Shown here piece after piece: positions 45,801-57,145 of a stretch of 64,000 nt of DNA. A program made the translations under genes and the position numbers. Source of the stretch: Branchiostoma floridae (taxonomy: Eukaryota; Chordata; Leptocardii; Amphioxiformes; Branchiostomatidae); assembly GCF_000003815.2 (NCBI RefSeq), contig NC_049981.1, positions 2,346,010-2,410,009 on the forward strand, read 5' to 3'. The notes under the pieces were generated by a model that was not told where the DNA came from, did no database searches, and saw only the letters and a program-made list of their open reading frames with translations. How positions within the stretch are numbered: the stretch's first letter is position 1; each line of letters begins with the position of its first letter.

Positions 45801-48709
45801 CATTCGAAATGCATGTTCGCTTGTCAAGAACTCACAGACACAAAATACAACGAACGCAAAAGATTCACAAATTGACAATTATCAATAACCAGCTGCAACC
45901 AGAAGCCTGTTCAGCTAGTGCGTTGCACACACAGACTGTGATATTACCAGAAGTAGCTATCAACACAAGCCCAAAGCTGTAACTAAACCTGGGGACCCGT
46001 ACTTGTACCTAAAATTCGCTTGGGTGCACAGCTCTACCCCTGGGGGTTTTCTGATCTTTACTTACGGACAGGTGTTCTTCTGGCTCCTGCTGCCTTCTTA
46101 GCTGACGCAGGCTTCTCCCCAGCCTCAACCTCAATCTCATTAGGATCTCCTCCCTCATCTTGGATAGCCTGGGCAGGGAATAAAGTTTTTTTGTAACATG
46201 CTGAGTATGTGTGAACACTAACTCTGAGACAACAAGAGTTACACAAGAAGCCAGATTGGTGAAATTAGTCAAACTGCAGGTTAAATAGTTTTGAACTAAC
46301 TGCAACTAAGTTTTTCACTGAAACTACGCAGCTCTTATTGAGGGATTGTTAAGGTATCTCGGTTGGCTAAATTAGCATTTTGACCTTCCACTGTTTTCTT
46401 ATTAATGAATTAAGAAAGAATGGAGCCATAACGAATGTTGATAGATGGGCATTAAAGAATTCTAAATCTGATTTTTTGGGGCCAAATTGATGACGTCATC
46501 ATTTTTATTACCTCTGATATTATTTTTTTCTATGACAAAACACAGCACTTTGGTACATACCACAGTAATGAAACTTCGTTTTTCGTTGCATAATGATGGA
46601 AGCTACAACCGTAGTGTTGCGCAAACTGATATCTACTAACTATCTGTAGTTATTAAGAATTAAATTTTTTTAATTAGATGAAAACAAACATTTTCTTATT
46701 ACTACAGATCATTAGTAGATATCAGTTTGCGCAACACTACGGTTGTAGCTTCCATCATTATGCAACGAAAAACGAAGTTTCATTACAGTGGTATGTACCA
46801 AAGTGCTGTATTTTGTCATAGAAAAAAATAATATCAGAGGTAATAAAAATGATGACGTCATAAATTCGGCCCAAAAAAAATCAGATTTAGAATTCTGTAA
46901 TGCCCATCTATCAACATTCGTTACGGCTCCATTCTTTCTTAATTTATTAATAAGAAAACAGTGGAAGGTCAAAATGCCAATTTAGCCAACCGAGATACCT
47001 TAAGTCTTATTCTATTCAATCTTAGAAACATATGGGTAGGGGCTAAGCAGTATTAGAAGCAGATGAGTCCTTTCAGCTTGTAGTGTACCTGTTGATGTGT
47101 TGGACAGACAGACTTCAAAAACTTCTTTTTTTTTCTCAAGAAATGTGTAGAAACTAGGAGAAATGTCTGAGGGGAAAAAATCTGAAGACTCAAAAAAATA
47201 TCATACAGTCTGAATTACAAGTAGCTTTTTTCCATCTATCTGTTTTAACTTTGTTCTCTTTCTAGATCATCAATGTATCATTAAAATCTTTGCACACAGC
47301 TGCTGATCAGGCTTTTTGTACGCCAGCAAAAGGAAATACATATACAAAGAAAATGGATTACGAGACAAAGGAGCCAGATGAAGGAAGAGGAATATATAAT
47401 CCCAAGCTGTTAACGTTTGATTCAATCATGCGAACGTAAGCTTCCCAACATCTGGTTTTCAGATTGATACAGGAAAGTTGTGTTTAAATAATAATGGACA
47501 GGAAACCTCTCCTAACCAGCAGCAGAGATAATATTGTACTTTCTCCTTTAATGTTTCTCCATGCTGACGTAATGCCTTGTAACAGGTGCACGATAATTTA
47601 TACATCTTAGGCACTCTCAATTAAACAGCTAAAACAGTTTCTAATTCAGTAGTAATTGTGTCACGTCACAAACTGCAAAGTCTACTTGCCAAACCTGTGA
47701 TTTTATGGGTGTTAATAACTGCTATATAGAAATATATAAATAAAAAAGGATGCAGTGGAACAGCTGAAACTGACTATTCTGAAACGGATATCTAAATCAA
47801 ACATACAAAATTGACTAGTTCACATATTAGTGTGTACGTATCCATGTGCCATCATGTAACAGTGACTACTGTAAATGATATCGGGTGTATTTTGCAGCCA
47901 GTAGGTACCCAAAGTGAGGGTAATGAGGCTGTTTAACGTGGTCGAGGCACCTCCTCGAGCACGGGACCCCCGTTGAATTCAAATTCGCAGGGATTTAATT
48001 TCGCGGTAGCGGGAAAAATGAGTTTTCGGGGTGGTTTTAAACCACCGCGAAAGTTTCTGCATTTTTACAGTATATGGTAATATTTAGATACCTTGATATA
48101 ATTTTAGATAATTTGTATCAAATTCAAAAGCTTTCACAAACATATCAGTCTATTTGATTTAACAATCATTGTCATCTTCTGTTTTAAAAGTAGAAATCGC
48201 ATAAAAGACAAACGGAACCCTGGTATTATTCTTTAATTTCATTATTTTTGTACCATGTGGGGAGCCATCTGATCACGTGGTCACGGTTGGCGCCACGAAA
48301 TGGCGTGTTTATTTCTCAAATAATTAGCTTCGAAAAGTCGCTGAAAAAACGCTGCTACAGCAGCTTGAATCTCACACACCAGGTTCCAAAATAATCTCTA
48401 TAAAGTACAGTCTCATGTAAATACAGAATGAGCGCTAAAAATATCAATATATTCTGAATTTCTCTGATTATCGGATATTTTTCTAAGCCCAACCCACGCC
48501 GGCGTAAAGAAACAAAAGGACCTGCCATGTTGGTCGTCACTCGAGAGAAAATTTTACCTGAATAAAAGTCAACATAGCCAAAACCTTACCTTCTTTAATC
48601 TCTCTATCAGTACGGGCTTTGTTCCTCCCTTTTCGAGGCCTCTTTTCTCAAGTTCTTCCCTCAAATCGACGACTCGAAGCTCGCTGAGTTTTTTCTTCTC
48701 AATCGCCAT
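33826..48709 (-). CDS. SAFB: SAFB-like scaffold attachment factor (12 exons)
   Basis: Nuclear matrix and RNA-binding protein of the SAFB/SLTM family, linked to chromatin organisation, transcription and splicing. Exons on the minus strand: 48709-48590, 46168-46066, 44172-44021, 43021-42662, 40680-40603, 39999-39957, 38640-38169, 37428-37373, 37145-37039, 36687-36538, 36326-36071 and 35714-33826. They join in phase to give 1261 residues. A SAP domain opens the protein ([18 protein letters not shown], residues 8-25). Acidic Glu/Asp-rich exons follow. The RRM (about 472-547) carries [16 protein letters not shown] and ARCYGFVTM, matching family RNP2 and RNP1 positions. A Lys/Glu stretch, then [10 protein letters not shown], starts a long Arg/Glu coil (about 701-825). 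The C-terminus is rich in Arg, Gly and Pro and ends PPARRY. Whether it equals vertebrate SAFB, SAFB2 or SLTM singly cannot be decided here. Confidence 0.93.
44198..45588. mobile_element. Tc1/mariner-superfamily element, pogo/Tigger-like, non-autonomous
   Basis: Ends CAGTCAAACCTG and CAGGTTTGACTG are flanked by TA on both sides, bounding 1391 bp in SAFB intron 2. GACCACC motifs repeat near both ends. TA targets and CAGTxAAACCT ends are typical of pogo/Tigger elements. No transposase frame is visible. Confidence 0.7.
46349..47003. mobile_element. 655-bp near-perfect palindrome in SAFB intron 1
   Basis: Starts TTAAGGTATCTCGGTTGGCT and ends in the reverse complement. Arms of roughly 290-300 bases differ at only a few positions around a short A/T-rich centre near 46650-46690. 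The outer TTAA at both ends could be a piggyBac-type target or just part of the palindrome. No coding sequence is present. Confidence 0.85.
47869..48070. mobile_element. TA-flanked MITE, same family as 12311
   Basis: Starts CTGTAAATG, ends CATTTTTACAG, and is flanked by TA. It shares TTCGCGGTGG-type inner motifs (CCACCGCGAAAGTTTCTGCA) with the copy at 12311-12517. It lies in SAFB intron 1. Confidence 0.7.
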
Positions 48710-49620
48710 TTTATCGTCTGAGGGAAGTGAAAATGTCCCGGATGTTCATTCCCAGGGCTCTGTGCGAAGTCAGAATGTACCATACTAGTATTTAGATGGG
48801 GGTGTTTGCTGCAAAGGTAAAATAACATTATGTTCGTTAGGTTCATAAGAAAGCATGTTTTGGAATAAGAAAATATTCTTTTATATCACAATTATTCATT
48901 TGTTATGCTGATTTTTTGTTTAAAAGGACTTTCCATTATTTGTGACTACCTATCTCTAATTTAGTGCCCCTACCTCTACATGGACTCGCCTTGATGTTAA
49001 GGTCACAAAGACCCAAGGAAAAGGAGAAGAAGACGATTTGGAGGAAGTCTCGAGGAAATTTTGCTGTGCAAGAAGGTCTTTGGGCATCTGTGGTTGTTTC
49101 TGGAACAGTCGAGCTATGTTTTAGCGCTGATAGAGGTGGTTATGTGCAAGTGTAAGGCGATGTGTGTGGTACGGTATATTGTGTTTGTGTGACCAGGAAC
49201 GTGCTTGCTTTTTTTTTGTGGGCCGCATGCATGATCAGTCTCCTCTTCAAGCAGATGTATGATATGATGGACACCACGTGTTCGCTTCTCTCGTTTTCAA
49301 GTAGTCAGTTTGCGCCATGCCATAGACGCCCCACAAATACCCTCAAGACACATATTGCAACCATACATCTGCCTGAAGGTTATGGTTGTGTAATACATTG
49401 CCAAAATCACAATGAGCTCACAAATTTCCTAACGTTATATCTGACTGACTAAGCATTTGATCATGTCTCTTCTGCCATCGTCCACATATTTTGTTTTCCT
49501 TGATCATATTTAAAGCCGTGGGAACTCCATGAGGGTGCATTTGCTTATATGTATGATAAAGAAGCAAATACGCCCTCCCAGAGTTGCCATGGTTTCAGTG
49601 CATTTTGCGTTGTGATGTAA

Positions 49621-50099
49621 CCTGGGTACCATCCAGATTGTAGTTCGCTCCTATGTTCTCTTCTGCTATCCGTCTGAACATTTTACCTCTTCGTGATTAC
49701 GGCAGTTTAATAATGAGCATAATAAGGAATGGGTTCTAGAGTACTAGTACTCGTTCGATGACAATAGGCCATCCAGCAAACGGACGTCACGGATGGCGTT
49801 TTGGGTGTTGGAACACCTGTTTGACCGAGCACTTGGACCCATTCCATAATGCACGCTTGTGGGGACTCCTTCCTACGGCCGTTGAGGCTATGGGACCGGT
49901 GAGGTGAAGTGAGAGAGGGAACCAATCAGCGCCTGCGTCCAAAATTTGGACGATTCCAGACGTTAAGATGGTCCGCGTTCTCAGACGGAAACACAGACAA
50001 GCGACTGTATATAGTGTATAATGAATGCCAGAGCTAGAAGCGACTGTATATAGTATATATTGAACATCATAGCGAACTACTTTCCGGATGGTACCCAGG
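49621..50099. mobile_element. MITE with CCTGGGTACCATCC ends
   Basis: CCTGGGTACCATCCAGATTG at the left is matched by CCGGATGGTACCCAGG at the right, with a further match of GTAGTTCGCT to AGCGAACTAC. About 479 bp long, with no transposase. Confidence 0.65.
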
Positions 50100-50351
50100 C
50101 TAGTTGTGATTATGATAATTACATTATTTTTACTGGCTTTTGGGCAACTTTTGTTTTGATGAATAACGAAATGTAGGCTATTAGCACTGTGCCATGTTCT
50201 ATGTCTTGTAAGTTGTACTTGTAGCAAGAATGAACTTCCTTCTGAGCTACAGGGAATCATCTTGCCTTATGACTTAAAGGTCAACATGAAGAAAGGTCTC
50301 TCCTAAGGAAGTTTACCTACTTGTTGTAACTGAAAATACACACGTGTTCAC

Positions 50352-50462
50352 TAGCCTGGTACCCAGCAGTGTTTACAGCTCCTGAGTCTCGTCTGTCTTT
50401 GCCACAAATACAGAGGGGACAGAAGAGACTCTGGAGCTATGATGCTGCTGGATACCAGGCTA
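50352..50462. mobile_element. Short MITE with TAGCCTGGTACCCAGC ends
   Basis: TAGCCTGGTACCCAGCA at the left and TGCTGGATACCAGGCTA at the right, with inner matches AGCTCC/GGAGCT and GTCTC/GAGAC. About 111 bp. Confidence 0.65.
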
Positions 50463-50631
50463 TGTGAGCATATGTATTGAATTTGCAAATACCATGCATT
50501 AAATACTTAATAACAATATAAACTGAACTAGAAAGATATAATTGATTTATTTATAACAAATGAGGGATTTTGAGCAATGATTTGATTTCTCATAAGGTTG
50601 CATTGCAAAACCTCCGACATTTCTGAGTGTT

Positions 50632-50725
50632 GCCTGGTATCCAGACCTATTATACTGTAGCTGCTGAGTCACTTTTGTCCTCTCTGAGGAGAGCAACTGA
50701 CCAGCTAAAATGTGGATACCAGGCT
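50632..50725. mobile_element. Second short MITE of the same type
   Basis: GCCTGGTATCCAGAC at the left and GTGGATACCAGGCT at the right. It shares its ends with the element at 50352-50462 about 170 bp upstream. Confidence 0.6.
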
Positions 50726-51781
50726 AGAGTTGATGACTGTTGGATACTAGTACTTGATTTACACCATTAGCTATAACACAATTTGTAAGTGCAGTTTTGG
50801 TTATTTGGTTGCTACTACAATACACTCGCAGGCACACACACTATAACACACACATACATACATACAATATATATGTAACATATACAACACACAATTTACA
50901 AGTAAATACAAGTTGTGATGATAGAATATCCTGTTTGTTTTTGTTCTATCTACATGTGTCGGTTACTGTTACGTTATCTGACTCTGAAGATTTCACCTTT
51001 CAAATCATTCTTTTTACTTTTCAGGATGAAAGGCTCAGTTCCCATATAGCATACATTACTGTGCGCAACTTACAGAATGGTTCAAAAGTAGCTGATGTCT
51101 TTTGTATACCAATCTATTTGTTATCTTCTGCAAGTTGATCATGGAAAGAACATTTACTTACATATACTTGTTGGTATCCCAAACAAATTTATGCATTTTC
51201 AGCATTTTTCACAGCTAGCTTTGAACCCTGCTGCATTCTGTGTCCTGGCATGGTAGTTCCCTGGATGCTGCAGTCATGTGACTGTTATATGTTAACCACA
51301 TGTTAATCACATGATGGCCACATGACAGCAGGCCCTGCCATGCCCTGTGCCACAGTTAGGGTCTATTTCTCACACTATGCTCTGCTTGGTTTTGCAGGAC
51401 CAATTGGCAGGAATTTTGTTTCTGCCTGGTGACCATCCTTGACGGCAAACAAACAAACAAACAAATATTCAGCACAGCCAGGGTGGAAGTCCATACTCCT
51501 GCCATGCTGTGTGTTGATTAAGTGCATGTGTCAAGCTCGCAGCGTGCTAACCAAATGCAGTAGTTTTGGTCAAACTTCTCACAAAGCCACTGGGACAACT
51601 TCATAACAGGAGAACCTTTAGGTCGCACTCTGAGGACACAACTGAAAAACCCTCACACTTTGAAACTCCTGCATGTAGCTCCGAATCAAATGACAACATC
51701 CAGTCTTCATGATGGGATTCCACCACTGTAGCATAGAACTCTGAGTCTGAGAGCTTGCTGATCTGAAGTCTGAGAAGCAGC

Positions 51782-54700
51782 ATGAGTCAGAGGGTGGTGC
51801 AGAACCGTCAGGGGTGGAACAGACGGGGTTCCAACCGACCCGGGCAGAACCCAGGCAGGGGACCCAACCGACCCGGGCAAAACTCAAGCAGTGTCCACAG
51901 CAGGCTGGGGGTACCACGAGCAGGGAACGGGCCAAACCCTGGGGCCAGGAGGTGGCAGAACGTGGACCGGAGAACTGGAAGAGAGGGTGGGTTCGTTCAA
52001 GACGCGAGGGATCGTCTGGAGGAGAACAGACGGGCCTTGGAGTATGACCAGCCTGGCTTCCAACAAGCCTTAATCCAAGACAGCATCTTTGTTGTAGAGA
52101 ACCAAGTGTATGGCCAAGACACGGCTGAAAACCAGGTGTATGGCCAAGATACCAATGAGGCACTGCCTTTGCTACAAGTGGAGACTGCGGCACAAAGTGA
52201 CGTGGACTATCGCCGCGACAATTCCTTACAGGTAACAGTGGAGCCCGGGCACCACGATGTGGACTACCGGCGCGTAAAGGTCAAAACCTCTGAGGCAGGA
52301 AGCTACGAGCGGGAACCAAGCCCAGGTCATCATGGCTATGACCGTTCCTATGACGACCCGCGCCAAGAACCCTACCAGACCTACCCTGGTGACTATCCTG
52401 AAGTTACTACCCGTGAGAGGTCTACTGAAAGAGATTTCATGGATCCATATGACAGTCGTATTGCACGCAGAGAAACTCCGGAACGAACCAACCTGGATAC
52501 ATTCGCTATTGGGGCCGAAAGGGCAGGGGTCAGAGATAGAAGCCGATCTCGAACCCGTGACGACAGACATCGGTTTTCCCAGGACAGAAATAGGCGCTCC
52601 AGGGAAGGTGACCAAGAGCGGGACAATGACAGGCGCTCTAGAAATTCTGATAGGGGAGAGGACAGGCGCTCCAGAGAAAATTATCAAGAACGTGACAACA
52701 ACAGGCGCTCCAGGGACGTAGATGTAGGATTAGACAATGACAGGCGTTCTGGAGAAGTGGGAGCAGGGTCTGACTGGGAGGCTCAGCTGCGAGAAAGAGC
52801 GCGGGAGTTTGGGAGGCAGCAGAAAGAGGAGGAAAGGAGACAAGGGCGAAGCAGCCAGGAGAGGCCTGACCCGTGGAGGGGGTCATCTCGTGAGGGGCGT
52901 GACAGTCACAGGGCTAGTCAAGAGAGACAACAGAGGAGCCGCTCGTATGACAGAGTACAGGCAGATACGTATGACAGAGTACAGGTAGACGCGTATGTAC
53001 TGGGAGACACGTATGGCAGAGATGCATATGGCAAGGTACAAGAAGATCAGTATGATCATGATCAGTACAGGAGGGAAGAGTTGGTAGATCCCAGCAGAGA
53101 TTACCATCCTGAAGAGGCTGCAGGGAGTTACAGAGATGACCGACCCTACCCTGGGCCTGGGTCACCACCCTACAATGACCCTGCCTTTCCAGCTGAACCT
53201 TCCGCAGACAGGCGTGATGCTCCATACAACAGAAGAGACAGAAGGGGGGACCAGACACTTCAACAAGCCAGTCACGACGACGTCTTCAGGAACTTGCCAC
53301 CGGACCAAACTCCTCACTATGCCGTAGACGAATATGGTCGTCCAGTTGCCCCTCTACATCACGAAGAGTATGTGAATCCCCCTTCGGGTCTGGGTATCCA
53401 TGGCGACCGTATCCATGGTGACCGCAATGCCAGGAGCAGCAGCCGAACTCCCAGCCCTGTAGTGTTGCATGGGCGACAGGAGGACCTGTATCAACTTGGC
53501 AGGAGGAAGGACCACTCCTCCGACAGTCTGTACTCCGAAGTCAGCTCCAAACACAGCCCGGATCTGGACACCAGGGGGGAGTACAGGCCTGCAGACAGTA
53601 GGGCAGATTACAGACCTACAGATAGGAGGGGGGAGTACAGACCTTTGGACACCAGGGGGGACCCTTATGGCACGGACTATGGGGACATGGATAGACAGGA
53701 ACAAGACTATCTGTATGATGTAACAGAGATGCGAGGTGGGGAAAGGAGAGGAAGTCCAGAGTATCGGCCTTTAGGAGAGCCTGGTGGGGGAGAGCAACAC
53801 TACCCAAACAGCCGAGACGACAGAAGGGAGGGGATCGATGAGCAGCACTCCTGGAACAGCCAAACGGAAAGAAGGGGCAAGCAGCACTCCTGGAACAGCC
53901 GAGAGGAGAGGAGGGAAGGTAGAGATGCCAGGGCCCGAAGTGATGCAGGAAGGAGAGAGAGACACACTGAAGAGAAGTTAGGGACAACAGAAAGAGACAG
54001 AGACTCAAGGAACCGGTATGGGAGGGAAGAGGATCCGGAGCAATCACGGAGCCATGATCAAGGCAGGAGGGACTCACAAGGCAGGAAGGAACAACGTACA
54101 TCCTCCCGGGGTGGAGATAGAAATAGAAGTAGGGATGGAAGAGACTATGAACCAGAGAGTGATTTACAGAGAAGTTTAGCAGATGAGATCAACAAGATTC
54201 GGCAGGAGCCCGATCATAGGGACAGACAGCGGGGAAAAGACCGCAGGGGAAGTAGCAGGAGTGGTCGTGAAGACTCCCAGGGCCGTCAGCGCAGTAGCCG
54301 CGGAGATTCCCGGGACCAGCAGCGCAGCAGCCGCGGAGATTCCCGGGGACAGCAGCGCAGTCAGCAGAGTTACCACAAGGACTCAGAAAAGTCCACAGTT
54401 GGCAGCAGTGTCAGTAGAAGTAACAAGCAGCAGTCACCATCAAAGCCGACAGATAAAGACTCAAGAAGTGCGAAGCGTAAGAGGAGTCCTAGCCCAAGAC
54501 GTAAGTCCGGTAGGAGACAAGAGGACTTGAGTGGAAGTCGTAGCTCGAGAGACATGCCACATGGTAAAGAAGGATATGCCAGAAGACAACGAAGCACAAA
54601 AGACGACGTTCGTGGAAAGGACAATGACAGAAAAAGACATGAGGGCTCAAGAGGCCAGTCTCTTGGAAGGAAAGAAGACACCAGACAAAGGAGAACTCGT

Positions 54701-57145
54701 GGTTCCAGTCCACATGACCAACCCAACCGAAGTCAGCAGCAGGGTGCAGATGAGGAAAGCAGTCAGCTGTGGCCTCTGCAGCCCCCCAGTACTGTGGCCC
54801 AACAGCCGGGCCAGTCTGCCTCCGATTGGGCCCTGGAAACCCCAGAACTTCAAGGAGGCCTGCCACCATGGCAGCCTGTTAATACGCAGGGAAGTTACCA
54901 GGACTTTGGGAGGGATGCAAGGTCTTTTTACCAGAGCACTCAGCAGAATGTAGGAGAGGGGAGAGAAAGGGGGAGAACTATTGTGGAACTACAGCCAGCA
55001 GTGGAAATGGGTGATGCCAACACCCCTGGTACAACAGCAGACCAGTGGGAACAGAAAAATGCGGGAAGCAAAACATCAGAATCCCTGCCACACCAGTCTC
55101 AGGCAAGCCCTACCTCACAGAAGGGTGCAACTCAATCAAACCTGGTGGAAATACCTTCCTTTCAACAAGCCCAGGAAATGAAGAAACAGAAAAACAAGAA
55201 GTCCCTGGTGGTACCGTCCACCCCCCAGCGCTTCCCTCCCAACATGAGCTTCCCAGAGAAGCTGCTGGTCCTGGTGGAGAGCTACGGTGGGCGGACCCGA
55301 CAGGAGGTGGAGACGCGCATCCACAAGTACGAGAAGGAGGTGAAGGACAACTACCTGAATTTAGGGAAGGATGAGAACAACGACGACAAGATGGTGGACC
55401 ATCTTGGGGAACACCTGCCTCCTGGTGGACTCTGGAAGCTCAAACTCCTCCGCAGGATCATTGTCGAGTGTCTCCCCAAGAGAACTGTAGAAGCCAAGAA
55501 CAAAATCCTGTGGATGTGCAAGCAGCTGCTGTCGCCAGAAGGAATCGAAGTGACAGAGGACATCTTCACTGCACTGATGGCAAAGAGAATCACAAAGTTT
55601 GGCTCTAGGACTCCCACTCCAGCCACTGGAGCAAACTTGCAGCAGTTCGAGCCCAAACAGGTAGAGAATGAGGAGAAGCGAGACATGGTGGTGGAGTATC
55701 TGCAGAGGCTGGGCGTGCCGGCGACGCGCGAGGCCGTCAACGGGATGCTGAAAAACAACCAGATGTTGGAGAACATTGAGAAAACCTTCTGGATCCCGCA
55801 TCAGGACCGCCGATTGGTGGAGCGGTACCTGCAGCAGATCAATGTCCCCATCACTCCCGAGGCCGTCGACAAGATCATGGGAAACCCAGACATCATGTTC
55901 GACTTGCGGAAGACGTTTGAGGATCAGGAGTCCAAGGAAGAAGGGACCATTTCCCAGCAAGGTAAGGATGATGATGAACAGAGCAGCTCCATGGCAACAA
56001 GCTCCATGGCAACAAGCTCCACGGCAACACCATCACACAGACCACCTGCAAGCGTGTCAATGACTCAGCCAGGACCTGCCATCAACAACACCAAGTCTGA
56101 CACCTCAAGTGCAGGCTCCTACAAGTACCTCTTATCCACTGCTCATCATCATCAGGAAAGTCCTCCAGCAGCTTCTGCAGGAAGCACTGCAGCCTCTGTC
56201 ATGTACACGCAATCCTCGTCTCACATGTCCCAGGCCTCTACTCGGGGCCTGGCTGAGACAGACTCCCACCAACAGCGAGCACAAAACAACCCTTACATAA
56301 GGATGATGTACAGTGAGCAGCAGAGACAGCTGGACAGTTCACAGCGGGGTTACAGTGAGGCCCAGCAGAGAGCAGAGGTGCAGCAGAGATCAGAGGCGCA
56401 GCAGAGAGCAGAGGCGCAGCAGAGAGCAGAGGTGCACCAGAGAGCAGAGGTGCAGCAGAGCGGGTTGTACAGAGGTTATAACAGAGGCGACAGCCTTCAA
56501 CAGAGTGCATCAGTAGAGTCACGTGGGAGAGCTCCCGGAATGCCAGCTCAGCAGCAGATGTACGCAACCACTGCAGCACCCCAGCAGCCCATCTCTGATC
56601 GGCTACAGCACCTCTCCGGGCAGCCCATGGCAGGGACAAGAGCCATCGGACCAGCTACTGCGGGACAGTTCCAGCACCAAACTGCACCTGTAGGATCAGG
56701 TGTTTCAGGACAGTTCCAGCACCAGGCTGCAGTTGCGGGGTCAGGCGCCATGGGACAGTTACAGCACCAACATACAGGGGCAGGAGCAGCATTTATGGGA
56801 CCAGCTCCTGGGGTACCAGGTGCTGCAGGATGGTTACAGCACCAGGGCCCAGCCACAATGGGGCAGTTTCAGTACCAGGGACCAGGCACTGCAGGACAGT
56901 TACAGCACCAAACTGCAGCTATGGGACCAGGTGGCATGGGAGAGAACCTGGAGAGCCTCCGCATGTTCATCATGGACGTGTTTCGGCAGGTGAACCTTTC
57001 CTGGGTACCGGAGTCCACCGTGCAGGAGATCCTGAGGAACCCGGAACTTGTGCAGCAGATCCAGCGATTCCGCGCCGTGGGCATGCCACTCGAACTGCTC
57101 GTCAACTACCTGAAGCAGTGTCTACAACTGGTCAACCGTCCATAG
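51782..57145 (+). CDS. Gene B: large intronless RS-rich paralogue of gene A
   Basis: A single frame of 1787 residues. The order mirrors gene A: an Arg/Ser/Asp-rich first half, a shared block at about 440-570 (PEEAAGSYRDD, RRDAPY, LPPDQTPHYAVDEY, HGDRIHGDR, SSRTPSP), more RS-like sequence (about 700-990), a SQLWPLQPPST motif near 995, one copy of the ~110-residue helical domain (about 1155-1266, with LPPGGLWKLKLLRRI), and two ~35-residue helical repeats (about 1300-1380, MVVEYLQRLGVPAT and LVERYLQQINVPIT). A diverged third such repeat closes the protein (about 1728-1770). Gln-rich tracts lie between (QQRAE units near 1530, QFQHQ units near 1630-1710). It lacks the four N-terminal domain copies and the Gln-Trp-Pro tract of gene A. 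Function is unknown; composition suggests a nuclear RNA-associated protein. Confidence 0.85.
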   Translation: MSQRVVQNRQGWNRRGSNRPGQNPGRGPNRPGQNSSSVHSRLGVPRAGNGPNPGARRWQNVDRRTGREGGFVQDARDRLEENRRALEYDQPGFQQALIQDSIFVVENQVYGQDTAENQVYGQDTNEALPLLQVETAAQSDVDYRRDNSLQVTVEPGHHDVDYRRVKVKTSEAGSYEREPSPGHHGYDRSYDDPRQEPYQTYPGDYPEVTTRERSTERDFMDPYDSRIARRETPERTNLDTFAIGAERAGVRDRSRSRTRDDRHRFSQDRNRRSREGDQERDNDRRSRNSDRGEDRRSRENYQERDNNRRSRDVDVGLDNDRRSGEVGAGSDWEAQLRERAREFGRQQKEEERRQGRSSQERPDPWRGSSREGRDSHRASQERQQRSRSYDRVQADTYDRVQVDAYVLGDTYGRDAYGKVQEDQYDHDQYRREELVDPSRDYHPEEAAGSYRDDRPYPGPGSPPYNDPAFPAEPSADRRDAPYNRRDRRGDQTLQQASHDDVFRNLPPDQTPHYAVDEYGRPVAPLHHEEYVNPPSGLGIHGDRIHGDRNARSSSRTPSPVVLHGRQEDLYQLGRRKDHSSDSLYSEVSSKHSPDLDTRGEYRPADSRADYRPTDRRGEYRPLDTRGDPYGTDYGDMDRQEQDYLYDVTEMRGGERRGSPEYRPLGEPGGGEQHYPNSRDDRREGIDEQHSWNSQTERRGKQHSWNSREERREGRDARARSDAGRRERHTEEKLGTTERDRDSRNRYGREEDPEQSRSHDQGRRDSQGRKEQRTSSRGGDRNRSRDGRDYEPESDLQRSLADEINKIRQEPDHRDRQRGKDRRGSSRSGREDSQGRQRSSRGDSRDQQRSSRGDSRGQQRSQQSYHKDSEKSTVGSSVSRSNKQQSPSKPTDKDSRSAKRKRSPSPRRKSGRRQEDLSGSRSSRDMPHGKEGYARRQRSTKDDVRGKDNDRKRHEGSRGQSLGRKEDTRQRRTRGSSPHDQPNRSQQQGADEESSQLWPLQPPSTVAQQPGQSASDWALETPELQGGLPPWQPVNTQGSYQDFGRDARSFYQSTQQNVGEGRERGRTIVELQPAVEMGDANTPGTTADQWEQKNAGSKTSESLPHQSQASPTSQKGATQSNLVEIPSFQQAQEMKKQKNKKSLVVPSTPQRFPPNMSFPEKLLVLVESYGGRTRQEVETRIHKYEKEVKDNYLNLGKDENNDDKMVDHLGEHLPPGGLWKLKLLRRIIVECLPKRTVEAKNKILWMCKQLLSPEGIEVTEDIFTALMAKRITKFGSRTPTPATGANLQQFEPKQVENEEKRDMVVEYLQRLGVPATREAVNGMLKNNQMLENIEKTFWIPHQDRRLVERYLQQINVPITPEAVDKIMGNPDIMFDLRKTFEDQESKEEGTISQQGKDDDEQSSSMATSSMATSSTATPSHRPPASVSMTQPGPAINNTKSDTSSAGSYKYLLSTAHHHQESPPAASAGSTAASVMYTQSSSHMSQASTRGLAETDSHQQRAQNNPYIRMMYSEQQRQLDSSQRGYSEAQQRAEVQQRSEAQQRAEAQQRAEVHQRAEVQQSGLYRGYNRGDSLQQSASVESRGRAPGMPAQQQMYATTAAPQQPISDRLQHLSGQPMAGTRAIGPATAGQFQHQTAPVGSGVSGQFQHQAAVAGSGAMGQLQHQHTGAGAAFMGPAPGVPGAAGWLQHQGPATMGQFQYQGPGTAGQLQHQTAAMGPGGMGENLESLRMFIMDVFRQVNLSWVPESTVQEILRNPELVQQIQRFRAVGMPLELLVNYLKQCLQLVNRP

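Larger units (their letters stand above)
48710..51781. other. Divergent intergenic region between SAFB and gene B
   Basis: About 3 kb that should hold the promoters of SAFB (leftward) and gene B (rightward). I see no gene in it. It contains three inverted-repeat elements (49621-50099, 50352-50462, 50632-50725), a CA/TA microsatellite near 50820-50890 and a CAAA run near 51450-51465. Confidence 0.5.

Noticed and set aside
50797-51138. 113-residue frame upstream of gene B
   Set aside because: It includes a CA/TA microsatellite translation and shows no conserved features or splice continuity.
52226-53704. Minus-strand frames of 116-153 residues inside gene B
   Set aside because: They overlap the real gene and arise from its biased Arg/Ser/Asp codons.
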